From: Rhodospirillales bacterium | Lineage (GTDB): Bacteria > Pseudomonadota > Alphaproteobacteria > Rhodospirillales > Shumkoniaceae | Assembly (NCBI GenBank): GCA_018432935.1 | Contig: JAHDSF010000011.1 | Coordinates: 49,058 to 113,057, forward strand | Direction: 5' to 3' | DNA: 64,000 nt | Part shown: positions 48,753 through 57,388 of the stretch, in pieces | How the letters are laid out: each line of letters opens with the position of its first letter | Position numbering within the stretch: the stretch's first letter is position 1 | The notes under the pieces: generated by a model | The model's input: only the letters and a program-made list of their open reading frames with translations | Databases searched by the model: none | What the model was told of the DNA's origin: nothing | Position numbers and translations under genes: made by a program

Positions 48753-49757
48753 TTAGGCGGCGGCGGTGGCGGGCGGCACATACTCCTCGAAGGCAACCAC
48801 CTCCTCGCCGCACCAATCGTTGATGGTCAGGAACGGGGTCATCAGCGGCTTGATTTCGTGGGCGAAGAAGACCGGCGCGGCCTGGGCGACGGACCCGAAG
48901 CCGCCCGCGTTCGAGGGCACGATGCCCAGCAGCTGGGGCGGCACGCGGTGGGCGGCAAGCACGTCGTCGCGGGTGACGTTCTTCATGTTGAAGAACTCGT
49001 CCTTGGCGGTCACCTCGCCGATGGGAATCACCTGCATGCCGTCCTTCTTGCCGTTGGGGGCGTACATGAACAGGTTGCGGAAGTTCCCCGGACCCTTGGA
49101 CTTCTTGAGGGCGTCGCGGATGGCGTCCACATCCTCCGGATTCGCGGCGGCGTCCGACACGTAGAGGATGAACCCGGCGTGGCTGCCGTTCAGGTAGTAT
49201 TTCCGCCGGAACAGGGTTGCCGCCTCGTTCAGCAGGGCCGACTGCATGGCGCCGATGTAGCCCGGCAGGCCATAGATTTCCTGGTTGATGTCGGGTTCCA
49301 GGATCTGCAGCACGTCGCCTTCCGGGAACTGGTGTTCCTGGCCGTCGACCAGCATCATGGCGTTGCCGTCCTTCTTCATCCGCACCCAGCGGGCCAGCGC
49401 CGGCTTGAAGGCCATCACCCCGCCCAGGCGCGAGCGAACCCGTTCCAGGTAGGAATTTCCAAACACCAGATAGTCCAGGGCCAGCCGCTTGAACGCGACC
49501 CGCGACAGCAGGCGGTGGGGCTTGAAGTGATGGGTCAGCAGGCTCGCCTTGCAGCCGATGGCGCTCTGGTGATGGGGGTTGGCGGTCAGCGCCCTGGCCA
49601 GGCCGTCGAACGACACCGGCGGCTCATAGAAGCGCCCGTTCCAGGACGAATGGAAGTAGCCCAGGAAGTCCCGCTGGTCCAGAACCGGCAGCGGATCGCC
49701 GAAGGTGAACACCTCGGCCGTGGGCTTTGCGGGTGCCGCTTTTCGCTTCGTCGTCAT
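48753..49757 (-). CDS. Q: Phage portal protein (P2 gpQ-like)
   Basis: A 334-residue portal subunit that forms the dodecameric DNA channel of the head. Family blocks are DFLGYFHSSWNGRFYEPPVS, HHQSAIGCKASLLTHHFKPH, LDYLVFGNSYLERVRSRLG and DINQEIYGLPGYIGAMQSAL. A C-terminal LAAHRVPPQLLGIVPSNAGG follows. P2 Q is 344 residues. Its start codon shares one base with the stop of the terminase gene, giving one leftward P-Q unit as in P2. Confidence 0.93.
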   Translation of the reverse strand: MTTKRKAAPAKPTAEVFTFGDPLPVLDQRDFLGYFHSSWNGRFYEPPVSFDGLARALTANPHHQSAIGCKASLLTHHFKPHRLLSRVAFKRLALDYLVFGNSYLERVRSRLGGVMAFKPALARWVRMKKDGNAMMLVDGQEHQFPEGDVLQILEPDINQEIYGLPGYIGAMQSALLNEAATLFRRKYYLNGSHAGFILYVSDAAANPEDVDAIRDALKKSKGPGNFRNLFMYAPNGKKDGMQVIPIGEVTAKDEFFNMKNVTRDDVLAAHRVPPQLLGIVPSNAGGFGSVAQAAPVFFAHEIKPLMTPFLTINDWCGEEVVAFEEYVPPATAAA

Positions 49758-51523
49758 CAGAATATCTCCACAAATCCGCCGCCGGCGCGGCCGGGGGCCT
49801 GGTCGAAATCGGTGAATTCCAGCTTGTCGAGCGCGTGCATGATCGCCCAGGCCACGTCGGCGTGGCCGATTTCGGCGGAGCGCGTGGCGGCAAAGGTCGC
49901 CTGACGTCCGGAGGGGGTGGCGGTCTGGCGAATGGCCATGAAGGCGAGCGCCACGTCGGACCAGCCGGCGTCGAACGCCAGCCGGCGCCGCGAGACCAGT
50001 TGCTTGGCCTTCAGCACCAACCGGGTCTTCACGTCGACCGAATAGACGATCTGGCGCGCCGCCGGGAAGAAGCGGCGGACCAGCTCGAACACGCCCTGGC
50101 CGATGGTGGTGCTGTCGATCCCGATGTGCTCGACGTTGTAGCGCTGGCACAGGCCGCGGATGGTACCGGCCTGCGATTCCCAATCTGCACCGGTGACGAA
50201 CAGCTTCTCGAGCACGCGATAGATACCGCTGTTGGATCCGCGCAGCGGCGGCGCGACCACGACGATGGAGGCGTTGTCTCCGGTCTTCGCCGGGTCGTAG
50301 CCGACCCACACCGGCTGGTCGCGGAACGGCCGGGCCGCGTGGCGATCGAAGTCGCCCCATTCGTCCCAGCTGTCCACCATGCAGCGGCGCAGCTCTTCGA
50401 AGCCGAAGTAGCTGGCGGCGTCATCGACCCATACCGCCATGAACAGGTTGGCAAAGTCCTGATCGTTGTATTCCAGGCGAAGCTGGTTGATGTCGAACAG
50501 GTCGCATCCGCCCGCCACCGCGTCCTCGACGGTCACAATCTGGCGCCACTGGCCGTCCGGGCACACGGCGCCGTCCTTCAGCGCGGTGTGGGATACGTCG
50601 AACTCGACGCGGTCGTCCTTGGCCCGCCCTTTGTTGAATGCGGCTCCCGACCAGAAGGCGTGGGCCTCATGGTTGAGGGTCGAGGGGGTCGAGAAATAGG
50701 TAATCCGCCACTTCTTGTGGGTCGCCATGGCCGAGGCGACCTTGCGGAATTCGAGGAACTTGCTGATCCAGGCGTATTCGTCGAGGTAGACGTGTCCGTG
50801 GTAGGATTGCGCGGTTTTCGAGTTGGTGCCCAGGAAGTAAAGCGTCGCCCCGTTCCACAACGTGATCGGGTCGCCCTTCAGCAGCACGCCGGTCACGTCT
50901 TTGACGAACTGGATGATGTATTCGCGGAAGACGTGCGCCTGAGCCTTCGAGGCCGACAGGAAAATCTGGTTGTCGCCGGTCTGGACCGCGTCGATCAACG
51001 CCTCGTGCGCAAAGTAAAACGTGGCGCCGATCTGGCGGCTTTTCAGGATGTTACGGACCCGACACTTCTTCCGGGCCTCGAACCACCGGCGCTGATAGGC
51101 CCATAGCCTACGGTCGAAGGCATCGGTCAGCGCCTCGACCTGCTCTTCGGTCAGGGCGTTCTTGTCTTCCTTCTTCCTCTTCCGGCCCTCGGCGCGCTTG
51201 CCGATTTCGGGGTTGAGGTCCGACTCCCTCCCGGTCCGGGCGAAGTTCTGGACCCGCGCCGTGCGTTCCAGGATGCGGGCCAGCTGGTCCATCTCGGCGA
51301 TATCGCCTGGCGTCTTGGCGTCCTTGGCGATCAGGCGCATCAGCCGGGTTTCGATATGGGCCTCGATCCGCACCACGACCGGGGCGTCATCCCATTTGTC
51401 GCGGCGCTTCCAGGCGTCGACGGTCCCGTAGGGCACGCCCAGCGTGCGGGATATCTCGGCCGGGCTGTAGCCCTGCCAGAACAGGTTGCGGGCCTTCAGG
51501 CGCGTGTCGTCGGAGGCGTCCAT
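49757..51523 (-). CDS. P: Terminase large (ATPase) subunit (P2 gpP-like)
   Basis: A 588-residue packaging motor subunit; P2 P is 590 residues. An N-terminal helix-turn-helix (SPAEISRTLGVPYGTVDAWK) is followed by the ATPase domain with RNILKSRQIGATFYFAHEAL (Walker A region) and YLDEYAWISKF (Walker B). The nuclease-like domain has WVGYDPAKTGDNASIVVVAP and HIGIDSTTIGQGVFELVRRF. ATG 51523 was chosen because it gives the conserved start; the longer frame is spurious. It is divergent from the scaffold gene across a shared control region. Confidence 0.94.
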   Translation of the reverse strand: MDASDDTRLKARNLFWQGYSPAEISRTLGVPYGTVDAWKRRDKWDDAPVVVRIEAHIETRLMRLIAKDAKTPGDIAEMDQLARILERTARVQNFARTGRESDLNPEIGKRAEGRKRKKEDKNALTEEQVEALTDAFDRRLWAYQRRWFEARKKCRVRNILKSRQIGATFYFAHEALIDAVQTGDNQIFLSASKAQAHVFREYIIQFVKDVTGVLLKGDPITLWNGATLYFLGTNSKTAQSYHGHVYLDEYAWISKFLEFRKVASAMATHKKWRITYFSTPSTLNHEAHAFWSGAAFNKGRAKDDRVEFDVSHTALKDGAVCPDGQWRQIVTVEDAVAGGCDLFDINQLRLEYNDQDFANLFMAVWVDDAASYFGFEELRRCMVDSWDEWGDFDRHAARPFRDQPVWVGYDPAKTGDNASIVVVAPPLRGSNSGIYRVLEKLFVTGADWESQAGTIRGLCQRYNVEHIGIDSTTIGQGVFELVRRFFPAARQIVYSVDVKTRLVLKAKQLVSRRRLAFDAGWSDVALAFMAIRQTATPSGRQATFAATRSAEIGHADVAWAIMHALDKLEFTDFDQAPGRAGGGFVEIF

Positions 51524-51568
51524 GGCGCCAGCCTGTGGGCGGCGGGGCTGACCCCGCACGCGCTCCCT

Positions 51569-51592
51569 GGTTGGGAAGCGGCGTTTCCAACG
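51569..51592. promoter_or_regulatory. Late-operon dyad motif, copy 2 (between P and O)
   Basis: GGTTGGGAAGCGGCG followed by TTTCCAACG forms an imperfect dyad in the divergent P/O control region. Its edge is 46 bases from the P start. A near-identical dyad precedes gene V by 46 bases, which suggests a shared late activator site. Confidence 0.5.
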
Positions 51593-51682
51593 CTAGGGCA
51601 TTTGCGGGGTCCGGCGCCCAGCGAACAACCTGACCAGGACCAGGGCGCCATGCCCGCCCATCCCCGGAGCTCCGAAACCCCG

Positions 51683-52480
51683 ATGCCCAAAACCAAGTTC
51701 ATCCGCGTTGCCAAGTCCGGCAAAACCATCGACGGGCGCGAAATCACCCCGGCCCAGGTCGATCAGATGGCCGCCTCCTACAACCCGGCGACATACGGCG
51801 CCCGTGTGTGGATCGAGCATCTGCGCTCGATGCTGCCGGACAGCCCGTTCAAGGCTTACGGCGACGTGTTGGCGCTGAAATCGGAAACCGACGCGGACGG
51901 CGGCCGCGTGCTGCTGGCCCAGGTCGACGCCATCCCCGACCTGGTGAAGATGGCCGCCGACCGGCAGAAGGTGTTCTGGTCGATCGAGATGGACCCCAAT
52001 TTCGCCGGTTCGAGCGAAGCCTACATGGTGGGCCTTGCCGTCACCGACAGCCCGGCCTCCCTGGGCACCGAGATGCTCGCCTTCGCCGTCACCGCCAAGG
52101 CCGCCCCCGAGGCCGTCAAAGCGCACCTGTTCTCGGTTTCGGTCGAAGCCGCCCTGGAAGCCGAGGAGCCACCCAACCCCGGCGCGTCGCTGCTGTCCAA
52201 GGTCAAGGATCTGCTGGCCGGCAAGGGCAAGAGCGACGACGCTCGTTTCGCCCAGGTGGACAGCGCCGTCACGGCCATCGCCGAGGTCGTGGCCGGAATC
52301 CGGGACAGCGTGCCGAAGCCCGACGCCTTCGCCGATGCCGGCGCGCTCAAGGCCCTGTCCGGCAAGGTTGAAACCCTGTCCGCGCAGCTGGCCGAGCTGA
52401 CCGCCAAGCTGTCCAACACCCCCGGTTCACCACCCCGGCCCAAGGTCGCGGGTCCCGACGCCAACCAGACGGATTGCTGA
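51683..52480 (+). CDS. O: Capsid scaffolding protein/protease (P2 gpO-like)
   Basis: A 265-residue scaffold and serine protease that shapes the procapsid and cleaves itself and capsid proteins. It matches P2 gpO strongly: GKTIDGREITPAQVDQMA, WIEHLRSMLPDSPFKAYGDV and VGLAVTDSPASLGTEMLAFA. The conserved His of IEHLR and Ser of DSPASLG fit the protease active site. The C-terminal half is a coiled scaffold (ALSGKVETLSAQLAELTAKL). ATG 51683 gives the conserved start; ATG 51650 would add 11 residues. Confidence 0.93.
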   Translation: MPKTKFIRVAKSGKTIDGREITPAQVDQMAASYNPATYGARVWIEHLRSMLPDSPFKAYGDVLALKSETDADGGRVLLAQVDAIPDLVKMAADRQKVFWSIEMDPNFAGSSEAYMVGLAVTDSPASLGTEMLAFAVTAKAAPEAVKAHLFSVSVEAALEAEEPPNPGASLLSKVKDLLAGKGKSDDARFAQVDSAVTAIAEVVAGIRDSVPKPDAFADAGALKALSGKVETLSAQLAELTAKLSNTPGSPPRPKVAGPDANQTDC

Positions 52481-52483
52481 CCC

Positions 52484-53500
52484 ATGCGCACCGAAACCCG
52501 CATCGCCTTCAACGCCTACGCCGCCCAGCTCGCCGCCCTGAACGGGGTGCCGGCCGCCACCACCAAGTTCACCGTCGCGCCGACGGTGGAACAGACGCTG
52601 GAAGACCGCATTCAGCAGAACGCGGACTTCCTGGGCCGCATCAACATCATCGGCGTGGCCGAACAGTCCGCCCAGATCCTTGGCCTGGGCACCAATGCGC
52701 CCGCCGCCGGCCGCACCAACACCACGGTGAACACGCGCCAGCCGCGCGCCATCACCAACCTGACGGAGCGGGGCTACACCTGCCGGCAGACCAACTTCGA
52801 CACCTACGTCACCTACCAGCAGCTGGACATGTGGGCCAAGTTTCCGGACTTCCAGGCCCGCATCCGCAACCACGTCACCCTGCAAATCGCCCGCGACCGC
52901 CTGACCATCGGCTGGAACGGCACCTCCGCGGCGGCCGAGACCGACATCGCCGCCAACCCCCTTCTCCAGGACGTCAACGTGGGCTGGCTCCAGCACATCC
53001 GCGCCGACGCGCCGGAGCGCGTGCTGTCGGACATCAAGGTCGGCACCGCCGCCGGCAGCGACTACCGCAACCTGGACGCCCTGGTCCTGGACGCGGCGGG
53101 CGAGATGCTGGCCGAGTGGTATCAGGAGGATCCCGATATCGTCGTGCTCATGGGCCGATCGCTGCTGACCGACAAGTACCTGGGCCTGCTGAACTCGGCC
53201 GACGCCGACGCGCCCACGGAAAAGGCAGCGATGAACACCCTGCTGTTGAACAAGACGGTGGGTGGCCGCCGGGCCGAGCTGGTTCCGTTCTTCCCGGCCA
53301 CCTCGCTGCTGATCACCAGACCCAGCAACCTGTCCATCTACTGGCAGACGGGCAGCCACCGCCGTCACATCAAGGACGAGCCGGAACGGGACCGCATCGT
53401 CGATTACGCCTCGGACAACGAGGACTACGTGATCGAGGACCTGGAAGCCTGCGCCTTCGTGGACGGCATCCTGTCCTGGAACGGCGATGCCTGGGTGTAG
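52484..53500 (+). CDS. N: Major capsid protein (P2 gpN-like)
   Basis: A 338-residue major head protein; P2 N is 357. Conserved blocks are RIAFNAYAAQLAALNGV, FTVAPTVEQTLEDRIQQNAD, FLGRINIIGVAEQSAQILGL and ITNLTERGYTCRQTNFDTYV. A C-terminal VPFFPATSLLITRPSNLSIY and RDRIVDYASDNEDYVIEDLE follow. It starts three bases after the scaffold gene stop, in P2 order. Confidence 0.94.
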   Translation: MRTETRIAFNAYAAQLAALNGVPAATTKFTVAPTVEQTLEDRIQQNADFLGRINIIGVAEQSAQILGLGTNAPAAGRTNTTVNTRQPRAITNLTERGYTCRQTNFDTYVTYQQLDMWAKFPDFQARIRNHVTLQIARDRLTIGWNGTSAAAETDIAANPLLQDVNVGWLQHIRADAPERVLSDIKVGTAAGSDYRNLDALVLDAAGEMLAEWYQEDPDIVVLMGRSLLTDKYLGLLNSADADAPTEKAAMNTLLLNKTVGGRRAELVPFFPATSLLITRPSNLSIYWQTGSHRRHIKDEPERDRIVDYASDNEDYVIEDLEACAFVDGILSWNGDAWV

Positions 53501-53503
53501 ACC

Positions 53504-54208
53504 ATGAGCCTCGCGCGCTTCCATTTCCAGCGCACGGTGGCGGCTCGCGAGGCGACCGCCACCAGGGCGCTCCCCGGCGGCGTCATGGCCGATACCGCCT
53601 CCTACGGCACCATGGCCGAGCGCATCGCGGCCCAGCTGGCCATGCACGCGGCGACGCTAAAGGCCCTGAAGTCGCGCACCGCCAAGATCGAGGCCAAGCG
53701 CGACATGCTGCCGGACTATACCGCCTACATCGACGGCGTCATCGCGGCCGATGCCGGCGCCCAGGACCCGGTGGTCACCACCATCATGCTGTGGCGGCTG
53801 GACATCGGCGACTGGGACGGCGCGCTGGGCATCGCCGCCTATGCCATCGGCCACCGCCTGGCCATGCCGGAATCGTTCTCCCGCGATGTGCCCACCACGG
53901 TGCTCGAGGAAATCGCGGACGCCGCCCTGGCGCTGTCGGAACCCTCCGCCACAATGATCGATCGATTGCAGACCGCCCTGGAGCTGACCGGCGATTGCGA
54001 CATGCCGGACGAGGTCCGCGCCAAGGCGCATAAGGCCCTGGGCCTGATCATTGATGCGACCGACCCCGAACGGGCCATCGTCCACCTCGAAACGGCCCTG
54101 GCCCTGGACCCCAAGAGCGGTGTCAAGACTGCCCTCACCCGGCTGAAGAAAGTCCTCAGTGCCGTCACGGCCGGCGACATTGCCGGCAGCGAGGGTACCG
54201 GGGAATAG
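53504..54208 (+). CDS. M: Terminase small (endonuclease) subunit (P2 gpM-like)
   Basis: A 234-residue protein matching P2 M (247 residues) in size and position. Visible features are LARFHFQRTVAAREATATRA at the start and DPVVTTIMLWRLDIGDWDGA followed by LGIAAYAIGHRLAMPESF, a conserved stretch of this family. It partners the P subunit in cos recognition and cutting. The C-terminus (PERAIVHLETALALDPKSGV) is extended and alanine-rich. Confidence 0.9.
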   Translation: MSLARFHFQRTVAAREATATRALPGGVMADTASYGTMAERIAAQLAMHAATLKALKSRTAKIEAKRDMLPDYTAYIDGVIAADAGAQDPVVTTIMLWRLDIGDWDGALGIAAYAIGHRLAMPESFSRDVPTTVLEEIADAALALSEPSATMIDRLQTALELTGDCDMPDEVRAKAHKALGLIIDATDPERAIVHLETALALDPKSGVKTALTRLKKVLSAVTAGDIAGSEGTGE

Positions 54209-54305
54209 TCGATCCCCCCGGCGCGGCGACGGCACGGGGGAAGGCGCGGGCGATCCGCCCAGACCCGAACCCACCGTCGCCGCCACTTTTTCAACGGCTC
54301 GCCCG

Positions 54306-54761
54306 ATGACTGCGTTCATCCCCTCCACCAACCCCGACGACGATCCGATTGTCCGCAACGACGGCTGGTATCCGGACCTGGATGCCGCGGCCTTCAAGAG
54401 GCAGACCGGACAGGGCGACGTGTTCGGCGCCGAGCGGATCGCCGCCGTGATCCAGGCGGCGATGATCGAGGTCAACGCCAGCATCGCCGCATGGCGGGCC
54501 GGCCAGACCGTGGCGACCTTGGCGGAGGTTCCGGCCCCGGCCTATGGCGACACCTCGGAAAAAGTCATCCTCTACACCGAGGCCGTGTTCGCCCGCGCGC
54601 GCTCGATGCTGCTGCGCGTCACGCGCGACTACGACAGCACCAAGGACGGGCACGCCAAGGCCGACGCCCTGGAACGGGTGGCGGACGACCACCTGGGCCA
54701 GTCGGCCGAGGCCCTGGCCCGCCTGACCGGGCGCCCGCGCATGGTTGTGGAGCTGATCTGA
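54306..54761 (+). CDS. L: Head completion protein (P2 gpL-like)
   Basis: A 151-residue head completion/stabilisation protein. It has DGWYPDLDAAAFKRQTGQGD, then IEVNASIAAWRAGQ and ERVADDHLGQSAEALARLTG. P2 L is 169 residues and occupies the same place. It overlaps the next gene start by one base. It should seal the filled head before tail joining. Confidence 0.87.
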   Translation: MTAFIPSTNPDDDPIVRNDGWYPDLDAAAFKRQTGQGDVFGAERIAAVIQAAMIEVNASIAAWRAGQTVATLAEVPAPAYGDTSEKVILYTEAVFARARSMLLRVTRDYDSTKDGHAKADALERVADDHLGQSAEALARLTGRPRMVVELI

Positions 54762-54964
54762 TGATCCGCGTGCTGGCCCGCCAGGGCGAAACCGTCGATC
54801 AGATCGCCGCCCGCTGCTACGACGGCGACACCGGCATGGTGAGCGCCATCCTGGAAGCCAATCCGGGGCTGGCGACGCTCGGCCCTGCCCTGCCGCACGG
54901 CACACCTGTCATCCTGCCGCCGCGCCGCGCGACGGCGAAGACCCCCATCAGCCTCTGGGACTGA
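54761..54964 (+). CDS. X: Tail protein X (P2 gpX-like, LysM-like)
   Basis: A 67-residue protein, exactly the length of P2 gpX. It contains VLARQGETVDQIAARCYDG and ILEANPGLATLGPALPHGT, a LysM-like fold seen in gpX and related tail proteins. It shares one base with the L gene stop. It is required for tail assembly in P2. Confidence 0.9.
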   Translation: MIRVLARQGETVDQIAARCYDGDTGMVSAILEANPGLATLGPALPHGTPVILPPRRATAKTPISLWD

Positions 54965-54968
54965 CATC

Positions 54969-55151
54969 ATGCACGAGGAAGCCAGCGTTGCCGCCAAGAT
55001 CGCGCCGGCCATCGGAGGCGCCGCATGGGCCGGCCTGACGCTCAACGAATGGGTGGCCATCGCCACCCTGGTCTATGTCGTCGCCCAGATTGGCCTGCTG
55101 GTGCCCAAGTATTGGGCCATCCTGCGCCGCCGCCGGGGTCCGGCGGCATGA
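54969..55151 (+). CDS. Putative holin
   Basis: A 60-residue protein with one clear membrane segment (about residues 27-46, EWVAIATLVYVVAQIGLLVP) and a positively charged tail (RRRRGPAA). Its position before the endolysin and its four-base overlap with that gene make it the likely holin. It is shorter than P2 Y (93 residues) and not obviously related. Pinholin behaviour would fit the signal-anchor endolysin that follows. Confidence 0.65.
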   Translation: MHEEASVAAKIAPAIGGAAWAGLTLNEWVAIATLVYVVAQIGLLVPKYWAILRRRRGPAA

Positions 55152-55651
55152 ACCCGCTATCCCGCGTCTTGTCCGGACGGGTGATGGCCCTGGTCGCGGC
55201 CGGCGCCAGCGCGGCTGTCATCGCCACCACCTTCATCGGGGAAAAGGAAGGGGAATCGTTGAGCGCCTATCAGGACGGCGCCAAGGTGTGGACCATCTGC
55301 CGTGGCCACACGGCGACCGCCCGGCCGGGCATGCGCGCCATGCCCGAGATGTGCGACCGCCTGTTCGCCTCGGACGTTGGAACGGCGCTGTCCGAAACCG
55401 ATCGCATCGTCACCGTGCCCATGTCCGAGCCCCGGCGGGCCGCCGTCGCATCGTTCTGCGGCTTCAACCTGGGGCTCGCCAAGTGCACCGGGTCGACCTT
55501 CATCAGGCGCCTGAACGCGGACGATCCGGAGGCCTGCGACGAAATCCTGCGCTGGGTCTACGTGGGCGGGAAGGACTGCCGCGACCCCGCCAGCAACTGC
55601 CGGGGAATCGTGATTCGTCGGGAACAGGAGGCCGCGCTGTGCCGCTTGTGA
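55148..55651 (+). CDS. SAR endolysin, R21-type lysozyme (GH24)
   Basis: A 167-residue lysozyme. A weakly hydrophobic Gly/Ala-rich N-terminal helix (VMALVAAGASAAVIATTFI) fits a signal-anchor-release segment. The catalytic triad spacing E-8-D-5-T is present as Glu34, Asp43 and Thr49 in EKEGESLSAYQDGAKVWTI. CRGHTATARPGM follows. Several Cys residues could regulate activation by disulphide exchange. It overlaps the holin gene stop and the Rz start. Confidence 0.88.
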   Translation: MNPLSRVLSGRVMALVAAGASAAVIATTFIGEKEGESLSAYQDGAKVWTICRGHTATARPGMRAMPEMCDRLFASDVGTALSETDRIVTVPMSEPRRAAVASFCGFNLGLAKCTGSTFIRRLNADDPEACDEILRWVYVGGKDCRDPASNCRGIVIRREQEAALCRL

Positions 55652-56142
55652 CCCTGTTGCGGGGCCTGCCATGGCGGGCCATCGGCGTGGCGCTATTGGC
55701 CGCAGGCCTCGTTTGGGCGGGTTGGACGGCGCGCGGCTGGGTCGCAGACGCCGAGATCAGCGGCATGAAGGAACGCCACGCCGCCGCCCTGGCCGAGGCC
55801 AGCGAAGCGGCGCGGACGCGGGAAGCCGCGCTGAGCGCCCGCATGGCCGCCATCGACACCATGGCGACCGACCAGAGGAGGAAAGACGATGACGAAATCC
55901 GTCGCCGGCGCGCTGCTGTGGATGCTGGCGCTGTCCGCTTGCGCGTCGCCGCCCGCTGCCTCGCCGCCCCCAGCGTGCCCCCGGCTGCCGCCGGTGCCGG
56001 CCTGGATCCTGGAGCCCGAGCCGAGCTTGATCCCGGTTCTCGACCGGATTATTTCGCCCTCCGATCCGGAATGACCCGCCTGGAACAGAAGCTGGCGGCC
56101 TGCCAGAACGTGCTGGCCGCAGACCGGGAGGACGGCCGATGA
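55639..56142 (+). CDS. Rz: Inner-membrane spanin (Rz-like)
   Basis: A 167-residue i-spanin with an N-terminal membrane segment (PWRAIGVALLAAGLVWAGWT) and a periplasmic coiled coil (MKERHAAALAEASEAARTRE, then MAAIDTMATDQRRKDDDEIR). It starts at GTG 55639 with AGGAGG eight bases upstream, inside the end of the lysozyme gene. The frame also covers the nested Rz1 gene. The pair bridges the periplasm and fuses the two membranes in the last lysis step. Confidence 0.85.
   Translation: MPLVTLLRGLPWRAIGVALLAAGLVWAGWTARGWVADAEISGMKERHAAALAEASEAARTREAALSARMAAIDTMATDQRRKDDDEIRRRRAAVDAGAVRLRVAARCLAAPSVPPAAAGAGLDPGARAELDPGSRPDYFALRSGMTRLEQKLAACQNVLAADREDGR
55889..56074 (+). CDS. Rz1: Outer-membrane spanin lipoprotein (Rz1-like), nested in Rz
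   Basis: A 61-residue lipoprotein wholly nested in the +1 frame of Rz. The signal MTKSVAGALLWMLALSAC carries a lipobox (LSAC, Cys18). The mature 44 residues are proline-rich (PPAASPPPACPRLPPVP), as in lambda and P2 (LysC) o-spanins. AGGAGG lies before the ATG. Confidence 0.88.
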   Translation: MTKSVAGALLWMLALSACASPPAASPPPACPRLPPVPAWILEPEPSLIPVLDRIISPSDPE

Positions 56143-56576
56143 AGAAGCTCGCCTCGGCCCGTGCCGCGTTCCTGGCCTCACCGCTGAAGATCCGCGCCGA
56201 CCACCTGCTGACTTTCGCCGAGAAAGGGACGCTGAAGTCCTGGCGGGGCGAGGGCAACGCCGCCTTCATGGAAACCTACACCGCGCATTTCATCGTCACC
56301 GACTATACGGGTGCGCCACAGGACCTGTTCTTCGTCGCCCTCGACTGGCTGCACCGGGAATGTCCCGACGCGCCCGAGGACGCCGTGCGTTTCCACATCG
56401 ACATCATCGACCACAAGAAGGCCGACGTGTCGCTGGCGATCGAGGTCACCGAAATCGTCGCCGCCACGGAGACCCCGGACGGCCTGGTCCTGACGCCGGC
56501 CGCCGATCCGGACGAGCGGGCCGTCGACATGGGCACGCTATTCCGCGACCTGCCCGACCGGCCGGCGACGGCCTGA
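56139..56576 (+). CDS. R: Tail completion protein (P2 gpR-like)
   Basis: A 145-residue protein; P2 R is 155. It starts KKLASARAAFLASPLKIRAD and contains GTLKSWRGEGNAAFMETYTA and FIVTDYTGAPQDLFFVALDW. This block is conserved in gpR. It overlaps Rz by four bases. It acts with gpS in joining the tail to the head. Confidence 0.88.
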   Translation: MKKLASARAAFLASPLKIRADHLLTFAEKGTLKSWRGEGNAAFMETYTAHFIVTDYTGAPQDLFFVALDWLHRECPDAPEDAVRFHIDIIDHKKADVSLAIEVTEIVAATETPDGLVLTPAADPDERAVDMGTLFRDLPDRPATA

Positions 56577-56584
56577 CCGCCACC

Positions 56585-57043
56585 GTGGCCGCCGACGATC
56601 CCCTTGCCCCGGTCGAACGCTGGCTTGCCCAGGCCCTGGCCGCCCTGGAGCCGAGCGCGCGCAAGGCCCTGCTGGCCAGCATCGGGCGCGAGCTGCGCAA
56701 GCGCAACCAGCGCCGCATCTCCCGCCAGACCGGGCCGGACGGCGCGCCCTGGCCGCCGCGCAAGCGGAACGGCCACGGCAAGGTGCGATCGACCGCCAAT
56801 ATGCTGCAGGGCCTGCGCGAGATCCGGCGCCTCGCGCTTTCCGCCGGGCCGGGCGGGATGGAACTCGGCTATTCCGGCCGGACCGCGAAGATCGCGGCCG
56901 TCCACCACTTCGGCGAAGTCGGCGCCGTCGGCCAGGAAGGGCCGAAGGTCAAGTATCCCGCCCGCGAGCTGCTGGGCCTGGATGCCGACGACATCGCGTT
57001 CGTCCGCCACGCCATCATGGATGCCCTGGAAAAGGCCATCTGA
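56585..57043 (+). CDS. S: Tail completion protein (P2 gpS-like)
   Basis: A 152-residue protein; P2 S is 150. Conserved features are ASIGRELRKRNQRRISRQTG, PDGAPWPPRKRN and VHHFGEVGAVGQEGPKVKYP followed by ARELLGLDADD. The start is taken as GTG 56585, eight bases after the R gene stop; no better codon with a ribosome-binding site is seen. It is the last gene of the O-to-S unit. Confidence 0.88.
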   Translation: MAADDPLAPVERWLAQALAALEPSARKALLASIGRELRKRNQRRISRQTGPDGAPWPPRKRNGHGKVRSTANMLQGLREIRRLALSAGPGGMELGYSGRTAKIAAVHHFGEVGAVGQEGPKVKYPARELLGLDADDIAFVRHAIMDALEKAI

Positions 57044-57061
57044 GCCCTCTGCTGTCATTCC

Positions 57062-57388
57062 CTACGGCAGCAGGGCGTCCACCGGCACGGCCAGGGCGCC
57101 GGCCACGCCCTTGTAGGCATCGACCGATCCCGGCTTCTTGCCGGTTTCGATTTCGCTGAGATAGGTCTTCGAAACCTTGGCGGCATCGGCCAGGGCGGCG
57201 GCGGTCATGCCGCGATATTCGCGCCAGACCCGCACCGGATGTTCGCCCTCGACGATGCGCATCGCGTATTCGTGGGGCAGGGTGACCCCGGTCCGGGCGG
57301 CGTGCCCCGCCAGGATATCGTCAAGATCCTCGATACGGGCCCGCAGCGCCTCGTATTCGGCGCGCGGGATGGTGATGGTTTCAGTCAT
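57062..57388 (-). CDS. XRE-type antitoxin
   Basis: A 108-residue antitoxin with an N-terminal dimerisation-like part (TIPRAEYEALRARIEDLDDI) and a C-terminal helix-turn-helix (MTAAALADAAKVSKTYLSEI, then ETGKKPGSVD). It overlaps the toxin gene by eight bases in toxin-first order, as in HigBA systems. It probably represses its own promoter through the paired operators at 57668-57716. It is inserted, in opposite orientation, between tail genes S and V. Confidence 0.87.
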   Translation of the reverse strand: MTETITIPRAEYEALRARIEDLDDILAGHAARTGVTLPHEYAMRIVEGEHPVRVWREYRGMTAAALADAAKVSKTYLSEIETGKKPGSVDAYKGVAGALAVPVDALLP

